Below, piece by piece: positions 54,856-63,570 of a DNA stretch of 64,000 nucleotides. Source of the stretch: JAKOQB01 sp036824465 (GTDB lineage Bacteria > Pseudomonadota > Gammaproteobacteria > Burkholderiales > Burkholderiaceae_F); the NCBI GenBank assembly GCA_036824465.1, contig DAITAC010000007.1, forward strand, positions 15,430 to 79,429. The letters are read 5' to 3'. How positions within the stretch are numbered: position 1 is the first letter of the stretch; each line of letters opens with the position of its first letter. The translations under genes and the position numbers were made by a program. The notes under the pieces are model-generated. The model was not told the DNA's origin, made no database searches, and worked only from the letters and a program-made list of their open reading frames with translations.

Positions 54856-55058
54856 CTCGGCAGATCGGTCGATCCACCGCCCGCTTTCCTGCGTGATCTT
54901 GATCGCTCTGCCGGCAGCGGCAGATCATCGTCGAGCACGCGCCTTCCTTCGGCGTCGAGATCATCGAATTGTCCGGACATGACGGACCACACCAGCAACC
55001 CGCCGATCGCCAGCACCAGCACGATCGACAGCGGGATCAGAAGGTAGAGCGAGTCCAT
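54852..55058 (-). CDS. ccoS: cbb3 oxidase maturation protein CcoS
   Basis: 68 residues from the ATG at 55058, one base after the ccoI stop. The start M-D-S-L-Y-L-L-I-P-L-S-I-V-L-V, a single membrane helix, and Q-F-D-D-L-D-A-E-G are the CcoS pattern. CcoS is required for haem and copper insertion into CcoN. The charged C-terminal tail is variable. The frame is open upstream but inside ccoI. Confidence 0.93.
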   Translation of the reverse strand: MDSLYLLIPLSIVLVLAIGGLLVWSVMSGQFDDLDAEGRRVLDDDLPLPAERSRSRRKAGGGSTDLPS

Positions 55059-55059
55059 G

Positions 55060-57543
55060 TCAGCCGGCCCTGGGCGATTGGCCTTCGGCAGATGGCAGGC
55101 GCCCGGCGCGCAGCCCGTTGCCAACCACCAGCAGTGAACTCGTCGCCATGCCGATGGCTGCGAGCGCTGGGGTCAGGTAGCCAAATGCGGCCAGCGGGAT
55201 CGCAATCACGTTGTAGACAAAGGCCCACACCAGGTTCTGGTGCACGATCCGCATGCAGCGGCGCGCCGCCTCGAACACGGCCGCCACCTCACCCAGTCGT
55301 GCCGAGGTGACGACGAAATCGGCGCGCGCCTGCGCCAGCGATGCGCCGTCAGCCAGCGCAATCGACACATCGGCCTGCGCCAGCACCGGCGCGTCATTCA
55401 TGCCATCGCCGATCATCGCGACCACACGGCCGTCACGCTGCAACTCTGCGATCAGCCGCCGTTTGCTCTCCGGTGTCTGGTTCGCAAAACCATTCTCTAT
55501 GCGCAATTCACGCGCGATGCGCTCGACCGGCTCGCGTCGATCACCTGACAACAGAATGAGATCGGCCCCGCCCGCACGCACGCGATCCGCGAACGCGACA
55601 GCATCGCTCTTCAGCGATTCGGCAAACACGAAGACCGCGAGCAGGCCGGCCTTGTCAGACAGGACCGCGATGCCGGCGCCGTCGACGCCATAAGCATCGA
55701 TCAGAACCGGCCGCCGCATACCTGCAGCACCAGCAGGTGTCTTCACCATTGCCAGCGCGTAATCAGGCCGGCCCAGCCGATAACGCTCGCCGTCGACCGT
55801 CGCCTCGACACCGGCGGATCCGTCGACGCGCGGATCGCTGACCGCGGCGGCTTCGATCTTTGCCGCGGCCGCGTGTGCCGCGAGCGCGCGCGCGTAGGGA
55901 TGCATCGAAAGTGTTTCCATCCCGGCTGCGATGGCAATGATCTGGTGCAGCGGAAGGTCGCGCAGCAGGACGATCCGTACTACTGCGGGCTGCGCCGAGG
56001 TCAGCGTGCCGGTCTTGTCGGATGCGACCACGTCCACCTGCGCTGCCGTCTGCAGCGCGGCCGAACGCGCCGTCAAGATGCCGCAGCGCGCGAGCGCCGA
56101 TTGCGTGGCGGTCAGCGCAGCCGGCGCAGCCAGCGACAGCGCACACGGGCAGGTCGCGACCAGCAGCGCGATCGCATTGGGAAGCGCCTGTGTCGGCTCG
56201 ATCGCGAGCCACGCCAACACGGTCAGCGCGGTCAGTACGATCAACGTCCAAAGGAAAACGAGGGCAACGCGGTTCGCCAGCTCGACCACGCGCGGCCGCT
56301 CGCGGCCGGCGTCTTCAACCAGCCGGCGCAGCGCCGCCAGGGACGTCGCCGGTCCGGCACGCGTGACTTCGACCACCAGTGGCTGGTCGAAATTGACGCT
56401 GCCTGCCAGCACCGCTGCACCGACACTCTTCTCGATCGGCGTCGATTCCCCCGTCAACCATGCCTGCGACAGCGTGGATGATCCGCGCGCGACCACGCCG
56501 TCAGCGGGCACGGTTTCGCCGGGCGCGACGAGCACGTGATCCCCGGGCTTGAGTTCGTCGGCCGCGACCGAGTCCAGCGCGCCTGACGCTGGGTATGCGC
56601 GCAGTCGTTGTGCGGTCAAAACCGCGCGCCGCTCGGCCTCATCGATGTGCTGCGCGGCGCGCCGCAGCGCACGCCATTGCAGCCAGCGCGCACCCAGTAC
56701 CAGCGCGACGAACATCGCGATCGAATCGAAGTACACGGGACCGCTCGCGGCGAACACCGCCCAGACGCTGGCGCCGAAAGCCACGGTCAGTCCGAGCACG
56801 ATTGGCAGGTCCATGCCGATCTGTCCTGCACGGACCTGGCTCGCCGCCGCGCGCATCAGCGGCCATCCGGAGAAAAGCACGACGGGCAACGTCAGGATCA
56901 ACTGCCCGATGCGCAGCAGTTGTTCGATATCCGGCGCGATGTCGCCGGCGCTGGCGAAGTACGAGGGCACCGCGAGCATCATCACCTGCATCATCGCCAG
57001 CCAGGCGATCAGCAGCCGGGCAAGCTCAATGCGCGCGGCTTTTGTATCAAGCGCCTCGCTCGATCCGGTCCGGTAGCCGCAGCGTTCGATCGACCGCACG
57101 ATCTCGGCCGGTGTCGTGTGCTGCGGATTGAAGATCACGTGCGCACGGCGGGCTACAAATTCGACCTGCGCGGCTACGATTCCCGGTTCGCGCCGCAGCC
57201 GATGCTCGATCAGCAGCGCACACGCAGCGCACACCATGCCGCGCACTTCGACCTGCAAACGCGCACTGCCAGCGGTCCGTGGCGCGGTTGGCGGGACTGA
57301 TGCTTCCAGTGCCGCACAGTCGCGGTTCGAAATCCGCGCGAGGAAGAGCTGCTCGGCGATGAAGGCGCATCCCAGGCAGCAGAACGCGCGGCCACGCGGC
57401 TCGCCGACAAATGTGCGGCGCACGACCTTCAGGCCTGCGAGCGAGTCTCCGCAGTGATCGCAGTTGCCAAGTTCGCGTGTCGTGACCAGTGCAGCGGCCC
57501 GATTCAGCTCCTTGGCTTTGCGAAGAACGGGCGCGGCAGACAT
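55060..57543 (-). CDS. ccoI: CcoI/FixI copper-exporting P-type ATPase
   Basis: 827 residues. The N-terminus has a Cys-rich segment (C-D-H-C-G and C-C-L-G-C) and a heavy-metal domain with C-A-A-C, then eight membrane helices with C-P-C in A-T-C-P-C-A-L-S, phosphorylation motif D-K-T-G-T, and G-D-G-M-N-D-A. Slow copper exporters of this type supply CuB for cbb3 oxidase. First gene of ccoIS, with an FNR-type box 157 bases ahead. Confidence 0.95.
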   Translation of the reverse strand: MSAAPVLRKAKELNRAAALVTTRELGNCDHCGDSLAGLKVVRRTFVGEPRGRAFCCLGCAFIAEQLFLARISNRDCAALEASVPPTAPRTAGSARLQVEVRGMVCAACALLIEHRLRREPGIVAAQVEFVARRAHVIFNPQHTTPAEIVRSIERCGYRTGSSEALDTKAARIELARLLIAWLAMMQVMMLAVPSYFASAGDIAPDIEQLLRIGQLILTLPVVLFSGWPLMRAAASQVRAGQIGMDLPIVLGLTVAFGASVWAVFAASGPVYFDSIAMFVALVLGARWLQWRALRRAAQHIDEAERRAVLTAQRLRAYPASGALDSVAADELKPGDHVLVAPGETVPADGVVARGSSTLSQAWLTGESTPIEKSVGAAVLAGSVNFDQPLVVEVTRAGPATSLAALRRLVEDAGRERPRVVELANRVALVFLWTLIVLTALTVLAWLAIEPTQALPNAIALLVATCPCALSLAAPAALTATQSALARCGILTARSAALQTAAQVDVVASDKTGTLTSAQPAVVRIVLLRDLPLHQIIAIAAGMETLSMHPYARALAAHAAAAKIEAAAVSDPRVDGSAGVEATVDGERYRLGRPDYALAMVKTPAGAAGMRRPVLIDAYGVDGAGIAVLSDKAGLLAVFVFAESLKSDAVAFADRVRAGGADLILLSGDRREPVERIARELRIENGFANQTPESKRRLIAELQRDGRVVAMIGDGMNDAPVLAQADVSIALADGASLAQARADFVVTSARLGEVAAVFEAARRCMRIVHQNLVWAFVYNVIAIPLAAFGYLTPALAAIGMATSSLLVVGNGLRAGRLPSAEGQSPRAG

Positions 57544-57699
57544 CGGTCGTGAATCAGGTCAACCAGGAAAAAGGCGGCAACCGCACAGGCTCCGCACGTG
57601 CGGCAGCGCTACTGCGCTGCAGGCAGGCACGGTCTCTCTCGTGCGGCGCCACTGCGTGGAATCGACGACCGCAGGTTACGCAGAGGGTTACACCCGCGC

Positions 57700-57713
57700 T
57701 TGATGGAGGTCAA
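57700..57713 (-). promoter_or_regulatory. FNR-type box ahead of ccoI
   Basis: Read toward ccoI the site is T-T-G-A-C-N4-A-T-C-A-A, one mismatch from the FNR consensus. T-A-A-C-C-T, a weak -10, starts after 21 bases, the same spacing as at hemN. The position between the phosphodiesterase start-distal end and ccoI fits a dedicated ccoIS promoter. Confidence 0.6.
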
Positions 57714-57747
57714 CCACCCACTGCGCGCGGATGCGTGATCCATGGCA

Positions 57748-58533
57748 TCAGGCGAAATCCGGACCGATCAGATCGATCCGGTCGGTGCAGAAGGCGTCCA
57801 CGCCCCACCCGAGGATTTCTTGCGCGCGTGCCGGGTCATTGACCGTGTAACAGAACAGCCAGTAGCCCGCGGTCTTGATCGCGCTTGCCTGCGCTCGCGT
57901 CAGCAACGCATGATCGGCGTGCAGCGAAACACATCCGAGCGCCTCCAGTTGCTCGCGCCAATCGGCCGGCACATCGTCGACGAGATAAGCGCGCGGGAGA
58001 TCCGGCGCAGCGCGCCGCGCGCCGACCAGCGCGGCCCGGGAAAAAGACGACAGCAACGGGGCCCGCAGCTCGATGTGCTCCGCCTGATCACCGCCTCTTT
58101 GCATAACATCGTGGTAAAGCGTCGCCACGACGCGCGCGACGACTTCGCCAACGTGTTGCTCGGTTCCTTCCACCTCTTTGATCTCGATGTTCGGCCACAC
58201 GTCATGGGCGCGACAGTGCCCGATCACCGCTTCAAGCGTCGGCACCGACGCACCGGCAAATCGCGGTGCGCGCCAGCTGCCGGCGTCCAGGCACGCCAGT
58301 TGCGCGGCGGTATGCGAGGCCACCGTGCCTGCTCCGTTCGTGGTTCGCTCAAGCGTTGCGTCATGAATCACCACTGGCACTCCATCCCTGGACAGCCGGG
58401 CGTCGAACTCGACCGCGCGGAATCCGAATTCGCGGCCGACGTCAATCGCAGCGATCGTGTTTTCCGGCGCCAAAGTACCGCCACCGCGATGCGCCAGCAC
58501 GCAGGCGTATGGCCAACGCTGAAAGTGACTCAT
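57748..58533 (-). CDS. ugpQ: Glycerophosphodiester phosphodiesterase
   Basis: 261 residues without signal peptide, so cytosolic. GDPD motifs: L-A-H-R-G-G-G-T-L-A-P-E-N-T (His and Glu of the active site), V-E-F-D-A-R-L-S-R-D-G-V-P-V-V-I-H-D and N-I-E-I-K. It hydrolyses glycerophosphodiesters to glycerol-3-phosphate and an alcohol. The start overlaps the upstream DUF4442 gene by 4 bases. Confidence 0.92.
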   Translation of the reverse strand: MSHFQRWPYACVLAHRGGGTLAPENTIAAIDVGREFGFRAVEFDARLSRDGVPVVIHDATLERTTNGAGTVASHTAAQLACLDAGSWRAPRFAGASVPTLEAVIGHCRAHDVWPNIEIKEVEGTEQHVGEVVARVVATLYHDVMQRGGDQAEHIELRAPLLSSFSRAALVGARRAAPDLPRAYLVDDVPADWREQLEALGCVSLHADHALLTRAQASAIKTAGYWLFCYTVNDPARAQEILGWGVDAFCTDRIDLIGPDFA

Positions 58534-58994
58534 GTCGCCGGCCTTTTGCGTCGCGCATAGACAATCTTTTCGACGCGCGCGACCACCAGGCCCTCATCGT
58601 CGACCACGTCCGCCCGGAAGACGTGCAGATGCTTGTCGCCGGATTCGGTCATCCTGCGGATTGCCGCGATGTCGTCGTCATTCAACCTGAAGGAGACCGA
58701 TACCCGCGAGCGGCCGGGAGCGACGAATTCGATCGACGCGGCCTTGTCCCACACAACGTAGTCTTCGGGCAGGTTATGCAGCAACATCAACGCGAAGAAC
58801 GGATCGCACATCGTGTACAGCGAGCCGCCGAAGTGCGTTCCATGATATCCGCGGTTGTACCAGCGCAGCGGCATCTCGACCTCGATCTCGCGAAAGTCCG
58901 CGCTGACATGGCGCACGCGGATACCGGCGCCAAGGTACGGTGGCCACCAGTTCACGCGCAGCTTGAGCCCCCAGGGAGAGAATCGATGTGCCAT
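58530..58994 (-). CDS. DUF4442 hot-dog-fold thioesterase-like protein
   Basis: 154 residues. The core N-W-W-P-P-Y-L-G-A-G-I-R and Y-H-G-T-H-F-G-G-S-L-Y-T-M-C-D-P-F are characteristic of DUF4442, a branch of the PaaI-like hot-dog fold. The substrate is unknown; an acyl-CoA or acyl-ACP thioester is likely. It is coupled to ugpQ and divergent from the CoA transferase gene with 41 bases between starts. Confidence 0.85.
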   Translation of the reverse strand: MAHRFSPWGLKLRVNWWPPYLGAGIRVRHVSADFREIEVEMPLRWYNRGYHGTHFGGSLYTMCDPFFALMLLHNLPEDYVVWDKAASIEFVAPGRSRVSVSFRLNDDDIAAIRRMTESGDKHLHVFRADVVDDEGLVVARVEKIVYARRKRPAT

Positions 58995-59035
58995 GCCGCG
59001 AGTCTACAAAGGGTGCCTTGTTATCCTGCGCGGCC

Positions 59036-60268
59036 ATGAAGCAGACGAAGAAATCCCTTGGCCACATTCGCGTCCTCGACCTGACGCGCGTGCTGGCCGG
59101 ACCGTGGTGCACGCAGATACTCGCCGATCTCGGCGCCGACGTGATCAAGGTCGAGCGTCCAGGCACGGGCGACGACACGCGCGCGTGGGGTCCGCCGTAC
59201 CTGAAGGATGCGCAGGGTCGGGAGACGACCGAGGCCGCGTACTACCTGGCCGCCAATCGTGGCAAGCGTTCGGTGACGATCGACATCTCCAAGGGCGAGG
59301 GACAGGAGCTTGTCCGCGCCCTCGCGCGTCGCAGCGATGTCGTGGTCGAGAACTACCGCGTCGGGCAGTTGGCGAAGTACGGGCTCGATTACCAGGCCCT
59401 TTCCGCGCTGAATCCACGCCTCGTCTATTGCTCGATCACCGGATTCGGCCAGACTGGCCCGTACCGGGACCGCGCCGGCTACGACTTCATCATCCAGGGC
59501 ATGGGCGGCTTCATGTCGATCACCGGCGAACGCGACGATCGCCCCGGCGGCGGGCCGCAAAAGGCCGGCGTCGCCGTCAGCGATCTGATGACCGGCATGT
59601 ATTCGGCGGTGGCAATTCTTGCGGCGCTCGCGCATCGCGATCGGACCGGCGCGGGCCAGCACATCGACATGGCGCTGATGGACACGATGGTCGCGATGCT
59701 CGCGAACATGAACATGAATTACCTGACCACCGGAGTCGCCCCGGGACGCGCGGGCAACGCGCACCAGAACATCGTGCCGTATCAGGTCTTCGCCGCCGCC
59801 GACGGTTACGTCGTGATCGCAGTCGGCAACGATGCGCAGTACGTCCGCTTCTGCGAAATCGCGGGCTGCCCTCATCTTGCCGCCGATGCGCGTTTCACAC
59901 GCAATGCTGATCGTGTGCGCAATCGCGAGGTTCTGATTCCGCTTCTGGAGGAGGTCGTGCGTGCCAGGCCGACGGCCTTCTGGGCCGAAAAACTCGAAGA
60001 CGCCGGGGTGCCTTGTGGACCGATCAATGACATTGCACACGCGCTCGCCGATCCGCAGGTCGTCCATCGCGGCATGCGGGTCGAACTGCCACACCCGCTC
60101 GCCGGTCACGTGCCGCTGGTGGCCAATCCAATCAAAATGAGCACCACGCCTCCGACATACGATCGTGCGCCGCCTCGACTCGGCGAGCACACTGACGAAG
60201 TGTTGGGTTCGCTCGCCGGCGCGAGAGCTGAATCGCTCGCCGATCTGCGCCGTCGCGGCGTGATCTGA
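59036..60268 (+). CDS. Class III (CaiB/BaiF) CoA transferase
   Basis: 410 residues from the ATG at 59036. The start I-R-V-L-D-L-T-R-V-L-A-G-P-W-C-T-Q-I-L-A-D-L-G is standard, followed by G-F-G-Q-T-G-P-Y-R-D-R-A-G-Y-D and the catalytic Asp in V-A-V-S-D-L-M-T-G-M. It is closer to the formyl-CoA/succinyl-CoA transferase branch than the copy in the dicarboxylate operon. Substrate unknown. It is a single gene followed by a hairpin. Confidence 0.9.
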   Translation: MKQTKKSLGHIRVLDLTRVLAGPWCTQILADLGADVIKVERPGTGDDTRAWGPPYLKDAQGRETTEAAYYLAANRGKRSVTIDISKGEGQELVRALARRSDVVVENYRVGQLAKYGLDYQALSALNPRLVYCSITGFGQTGPYRDRAGYDFIIQGMGGFMSITGERDDRPGGGPQKAGVAVSDLMTGMYSAVAILAALAHRDRTGAGQHIDMALMDTMVAMLANMNMNYLTTGVAPGRAGNAHQNIVPYQVFAAADGYVVIAVGNDAQYVRFCEIAGCPHLAADARFTRNADRVRNREVLIPLLEEVVRARPTAFWAEKLEDAGVPCGPINDIAHALADPQVVHRGMRVELPHPLAGHVPLVANPIKMSTTPPTYDRAPPRLGEHTDEVLGSLAGARAESLADLRRRGVI

Positions 60269-60292
60269 CCGTTCTTCTGCATTGAAACCGCA

Positions 60293-60321
60293 CCCCAGCG
60301 GCTTGTGCCGTAACGCTGGGG
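60293..60321 (+). terminator. Hairpin after the CoA transferase gene
   Basis: A perfect 8-bp GC-rich stem (60293-60300 with 60314-60321) and a 13-base loop begin 25 bases after the stop. No U-tract follows, so termination may need Rho or be partial. Confidence 0.5.
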
Positions 60322-60402
60322 CGTATTCCCGGATTGCCGTAATTGTGTTATCTGTCGCCCATATTCTCACCAATGAGATGTTTATTGGGCTATTTTTCCC
60401 AT

Positions 60403-61239
60403 ATGGATACAACCGCTAATCGAGTTCATGACACCCTTTCGGGTGCGGTGTTACGCATCCTGCGTGCTCTGGCCCGAGTACTGATTCGGCACGGTTTGCC
60501 GTTCGACGCATTTGTCAATCTCGCAAAGCGCGCATACGTCGACGTCGCGCTGGCCGATTTCGCGCTGCCGAATCGAAAGCCGTCGATTTCGCGCGTTTCG
60601 GTACTGACGGGCTTGACGCGCAAGGAAGTGCAGCGCCTGGCCGACCCCCAGCCCGATGCTGATCGCGAACAACTCGCGCGCCATAACCGAGCCGCACGCG
60701 TGGTCGCGGGTTGGGTCCGGGACGCCGATTTCCGCGCTGGCGATACTCCGCGCGCGCTGACCCTCGATGGCGAACACGGCTTTGCTGAGCTGGTGCGACG
60801 CTATAGCGGCGATGTGCCCCCGCGTGCGGTTCTGGACGAACTGCTGCGCGTCGGCACGGTTGAACGGTTCGACGACGGCAAACTCAAGCTGCTGTCGCGC
60901 GTGTACATCCCGCGCAATTCCGACCTGGGCAAGCTCACCATCTTGGGCAGTGACGTTGCGTGGTTGATAGAAACGATCGACCACAACCTGTCGCACGGCG
61001 ACAGCACGCCGCGCCTGCAACGCAAGGTGATGTACGACAACCTGCCGGTGGAGGCGCTGCCGGAATTCCGGGCGACTGCGACTCAGCACGCACAGGAAGT
61101 CATCGAACTGCTCGACCAGTGGCTTTCGCGCCATGACCGCGATGCCAATCCGCGCGTGCGCGGTAGCGGTCGCATGCGCGCCGGCGTCGGCATCTTCTGT
61201 TTCGAAGAAAACCTGTCGAGTACTGCAAGGGAGGTTTGA
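60403..61239 (+). CDS. DUF6502-family protein
   Basis: 278 residues from the ATG at 60403. The N-terminal helical region (A-L-A-R-V-L-I-R-H-G-L-P-F-D-A-F and V-S-V-L-T-G-L-T-R-K-E-V-Q-R-L) has a helix-turn-helix look and matches DUF6502. The middle contains R-Y-S-G-D-V-P-P-R-A-V-L-D-E-L. No membrane segment or enzyme motif is seen; a DNA-binding role is possible. It is 1 base from the next gene, so they form a tight pair. The local leader is AT-richer than the surroundings. Confidence 0.8.
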   Translation: MDTTANRVHDTLSGAVLRILRALARVLIRHGLPFDAFVNLAKRAYVDVALADFALPNRKPSISRVSVLTGLTRKEVQRLADPQPDADREQLARHNRAARVVAGWVRDADFRAGDTPRALTLDGEHGFAELVRRYSGDVPPRAVLDELLRVGTVERFDDGKLKLLSRVYIPRNSDLGKLTILGSDVAWLIETIDHNLSHGDSTPRLQRKVMYDNLPVEALPEFRATATQHAQEVIELLDQWLSRHDRDANPRVRGSGRMRAGVGIFCFEENLSSTAREV

Positions 61240-61240
61240 T

Positions 61241-62704
61241 ATGCGCACTACTTCTCGCTCGATATGCGGCGCGGCCGCTGCAACCTGGTTGTTGATCAGC
61301 TGTGGCGGCGGCACCGACGGTACCGGCGGTTTCACCCCGCTGCCTCCGACCACGCAGTCCGTGGTAATAGGTGTAATGACCAAAGGCAGCGTGATCGTCA
61401 ACGGCGTGCGCTTCGACGATTCGACGGCGACGATCCGAATCGACGGCCGTAATGGCAACGCCGCCGAATTGGGCAACGGCATGTTCGTCAAAGTGCTGGG
61501 ACGTATTAACAGCGATAACGTCTCCGGAATTGCTGACCGCATCGAAGTCGAAAACGAAGTGCGTGGCATCGTGCAATCGGTCGCCGCCACTGCCAATCCG
61601 CCGTCGTTCACCGTCGCCGGACTCAAAGTATTTGTCGACAGCACAACCGTGTTCGCCAACCTCAATGGTATCGGCGCGCTCGTCGCGGGGTCCACGCGCG
61701 TCGAGGTGCATGGGTTGCGCGACGCCACGGGCAACGTGCGCGCTTCGCGCGTTGAAGCCTCCAGCACCGCGGTCGACGAACTGAAAGGCATTGTTTCGAA
61801 CCTGACAGCGCAGACGTTTACCCTCGGCACCACGCAGGTGTCTTATATCGGCGCTACGCTTTCGCCCAGCGGCGCCACGCTGGCTAACGGCATACCGGTT
61901 GAGGTGCATGGCAGCTTCAATGCCGCCACGGGTGTGTTCACCGCCACGGGCGTCGATCGAGAAGACCTCGAAGACGCCGCGTTTCAGCCGAGCAACGGGG
62001 GCAAGCTGGAAGTCGAAGGGTTCGTCAGCGGATTCACCGCGCATCCGGGCACCTTTCAGGTCAGCTCGCGCACCGTTCAGACGACGACCACCACGCGCTT
62101 CGAAGGCGGCACCGCCGTCGATCTGGGCAATGGCATCAAAGTCGAAGCGGAGGGATCGGTCGACGCCAGTGGGACGCTCGTGGCGAGCACGATTCAGTTC
62201 AAGGACGGATCGGGCGGTTCGAGTTCCAGCGGATCGAGCGGTGTCGTCGAACTGACGGGGACCGCGAGCGCGGTCAACACCGGTACGCGTACCCTGACAA
62301 TGTTCGGCAAGCCGGTTCAGATCAATGATCTGACCGATCTGCGCACGCCTTTGTCCAGCATCGTGGTCGGCGTCACTCGACTCGAAATGCGCGCCACTCT
62401 CGATGCCGGTGGCAACGTGATCGCGCAACGCCTGGAGAGCACGAGCGAGACCCGCGACATCGTGCAGGCGCGTGTCACCGCGAAGAACGACACCGCATTC
62501 ACGCTCATGCTGCTCGACAGCATCAATGTTGCGTTCGGCAGCACATCGCAGTACCGCGATGCCAACGATGCGTCCATTACGCGCGCCCAGTTCTTTGCTG
62601 CGATAACGCCGCGCTCGGCGACCAGCACCGGAACCCTCGTGAAGATAAGAGGAACCTTCGGTGGCAACACATTGAACGCCGAACGGGCGGAACTGGAAAA
62701 CTGA
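61241..62704 (+). CDS. DUF5666-repeat lipoprotein
   Basis: 487 residues from the ATG at 61241, with GGGAGG upstream. The signal ends L-I-S-C (lipidated Cys 21), followed by Gly/Thr-rich linker. The rest is a string of about five beta-strand repeats of roughly 75 residues with V-x-V-x-G and A-S-R-V-E motifs, the DUF5666 type, related to OB-like small beta domains. It is probably anchored in the outer membrane or periplasm. The role is unknown; tight coupling with the DUF6502 gene suggests a joint function. Confidence 0.85.
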   Translation: MRTTSRSICGAAAATWLLISCGGGTDGTGGFTPLPPTTQSVVIGVMTKGSVIVNGVRFDDSTATIRIDGRNGNAAELGNGMFVKVLGRINSDNVSGIADRIEVENEVRGIVQSVAATANPPSFTVAGLKVFVDSTTVFANLNGIGALVAGSTRVEVHGLRDATGNVRASRVEASSTAVDELKGIVSNLTAQTFTLGTTQVSYIGATLSPSGATLANGIPVEVHGSFNAATGVFTATGVDREDLEDAAFQPSNGGKLEVEGFVSGFTAHPGTFQVSSRTVQTTTTTRFEGGTAVDLGNGIKVEAEGSVDASGTLVASTIQFKDGSGGSSSSGSSGVVELTGTASAVNTGTRTLTMFGKPVQINDLTDLRTPLSSIVVGVTRLEMRATLDAGGNVIAQRLESTSETRDIVQARVTAKNDTAFTLMLLDSINVAFGSTSQYRDANDASITRAQFFAAITPRSATSTGTLVKIRGTFGGNTLNAERAELEN

Positions 62705-62724
62705 GCCGGGCTTGACAGCATTGG

Positions 62725-62752
62725 AGGCCGTCCGCCCGGCGGCCTTTTTTTT
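62725..62752 (+). terminator. Intrinsic terminator of the DUF6502-DUF5666 operon
   Basis: A 6-bp stem (62725-62730 with 62740-62745) with a GC-rich loop is followed by an eight-T tract, 21 bases after the stop. This is the clearest rho-independent terminator in the window. Confidence 0.9.
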
Positions 62753-63255
62753 GCCGCATTCCGACGAACGCTTCTCCGCCGTGACGGCAGATCGCGTCGG
62801 ATTGGCGCGGCGCTGACTTGGGCGCGGGGACAATGGCGCGCCGGCATCCGCGATGCGGTCAACAACCCCAGCTCCGTTACGACCGCCGTGATCACCGATG
62901 CCAGCGGGAGCACGAACGGCGCCAGTGCACTCTTGCATCCAGACATCAGCCGACTCGTCGCCTCCCACATGGTCGGCGTTCGCCGCAAGCCCCATGCGAT
63001 CAGGATGTGGCCCGTCACATGTCCGCGCGGCGCGATCGACGACAGTGCCGTCGCCCAAGAGCCGCGCGACCACGATCGAAGCGGCGGGCGGCACGGCATG
63101 CGTGGTCAGCGCGCGCACACTAAAGGCGGGGATGGATTGAACTGCCGCTGCGGTGAAATCATGGCCGCCGCACGCGCCGACGGCGAGCGACGTCGCTCGC
63201 TGGCGGCAACTCCCCTGGACGGCACGCCTCTGATACCGTTATCCGGAGAAGGAAC
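62753..63255. other. Stretch without a convincing gene
   Basis: About 500 bases between the terminator and the acylphosphatase gene. Open frames exist on both strands, but none has a good start signal, a recognisable motif or a clear codon bias, and the longest ones run into neighbouring genes as shadows. It may contain the acylphosphatase promoter and perhaps remains of a lost gene. Confidence 0.5.
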
Positions 63256-63570
63256 TTGGCAATCGAACCCGGGAAAGTGGCAACGTCAAGTCTGCACTTG
63301 CACATTCACGGCCGCGTACAGGGTGTCGGCTTTCGCTTCTCGCTCGCCGCCGAAGCCGAAAGCCTCGGCCTGCAGGGCTGGGTACGGAATTGTCGCGACG
63401 GCAGCGTCGAAGCTGTGGTGCGCGGATCGGACGCCGCGTGTCTTGCGCTCAGCCGTTGGGCACGCCGTGGTCCGCCGTCCGCGCGCGTCGACCGCGTTGA
63501 CGAGCGCGCGCCCGGCACGGAAGAGCTCGCGCTGAACCCGCTGGGATTCGCGACCTTGCCGACTGCCTAG
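63256..63570 (+). CDS. acyP: Acylphosphatase
   Basis: 104 residues from a TTG at 63256 with A-G-A-A-G-G-A just upstream; a GTG seven codons later is an alternative. The family core H-G-R-V-Q-G-V-G-F-R-F holds the catalytic Arg (R27), and G-W-V-R-N-C-R-D-G-S-V-E holds the catalytic Asn (N45). It hydrolyses acyl phosphates. It converges on the GNAT gene, overlapping its stop by 4 bases. Confidence 0.9.
   Translation: MAIEPGKVATSSLHLHIHGRVQGVGFRFSLAAEAESLGLQGWVRNCRDGSVEAVVRGSDAACLALSRWARRGPPSARVDRVDERAPGTEELALNPLGFATLPTA

Noticed and set aside
61100..63118. 672-codon minus-strand frame opposite the DUF6502-DUF5666 pair
   Set aside because: The plus-strand genes have signal peptide, ribosome sites and family features; this frame has none.
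62888..63535. 215-codon plus-strand frame with a stretch faintly like a flagellar cap protein
   Set aside because: Resemblance is limited to a few residues, no start signal exists, and the frame runs through the acylphosphatase gene out of phase.
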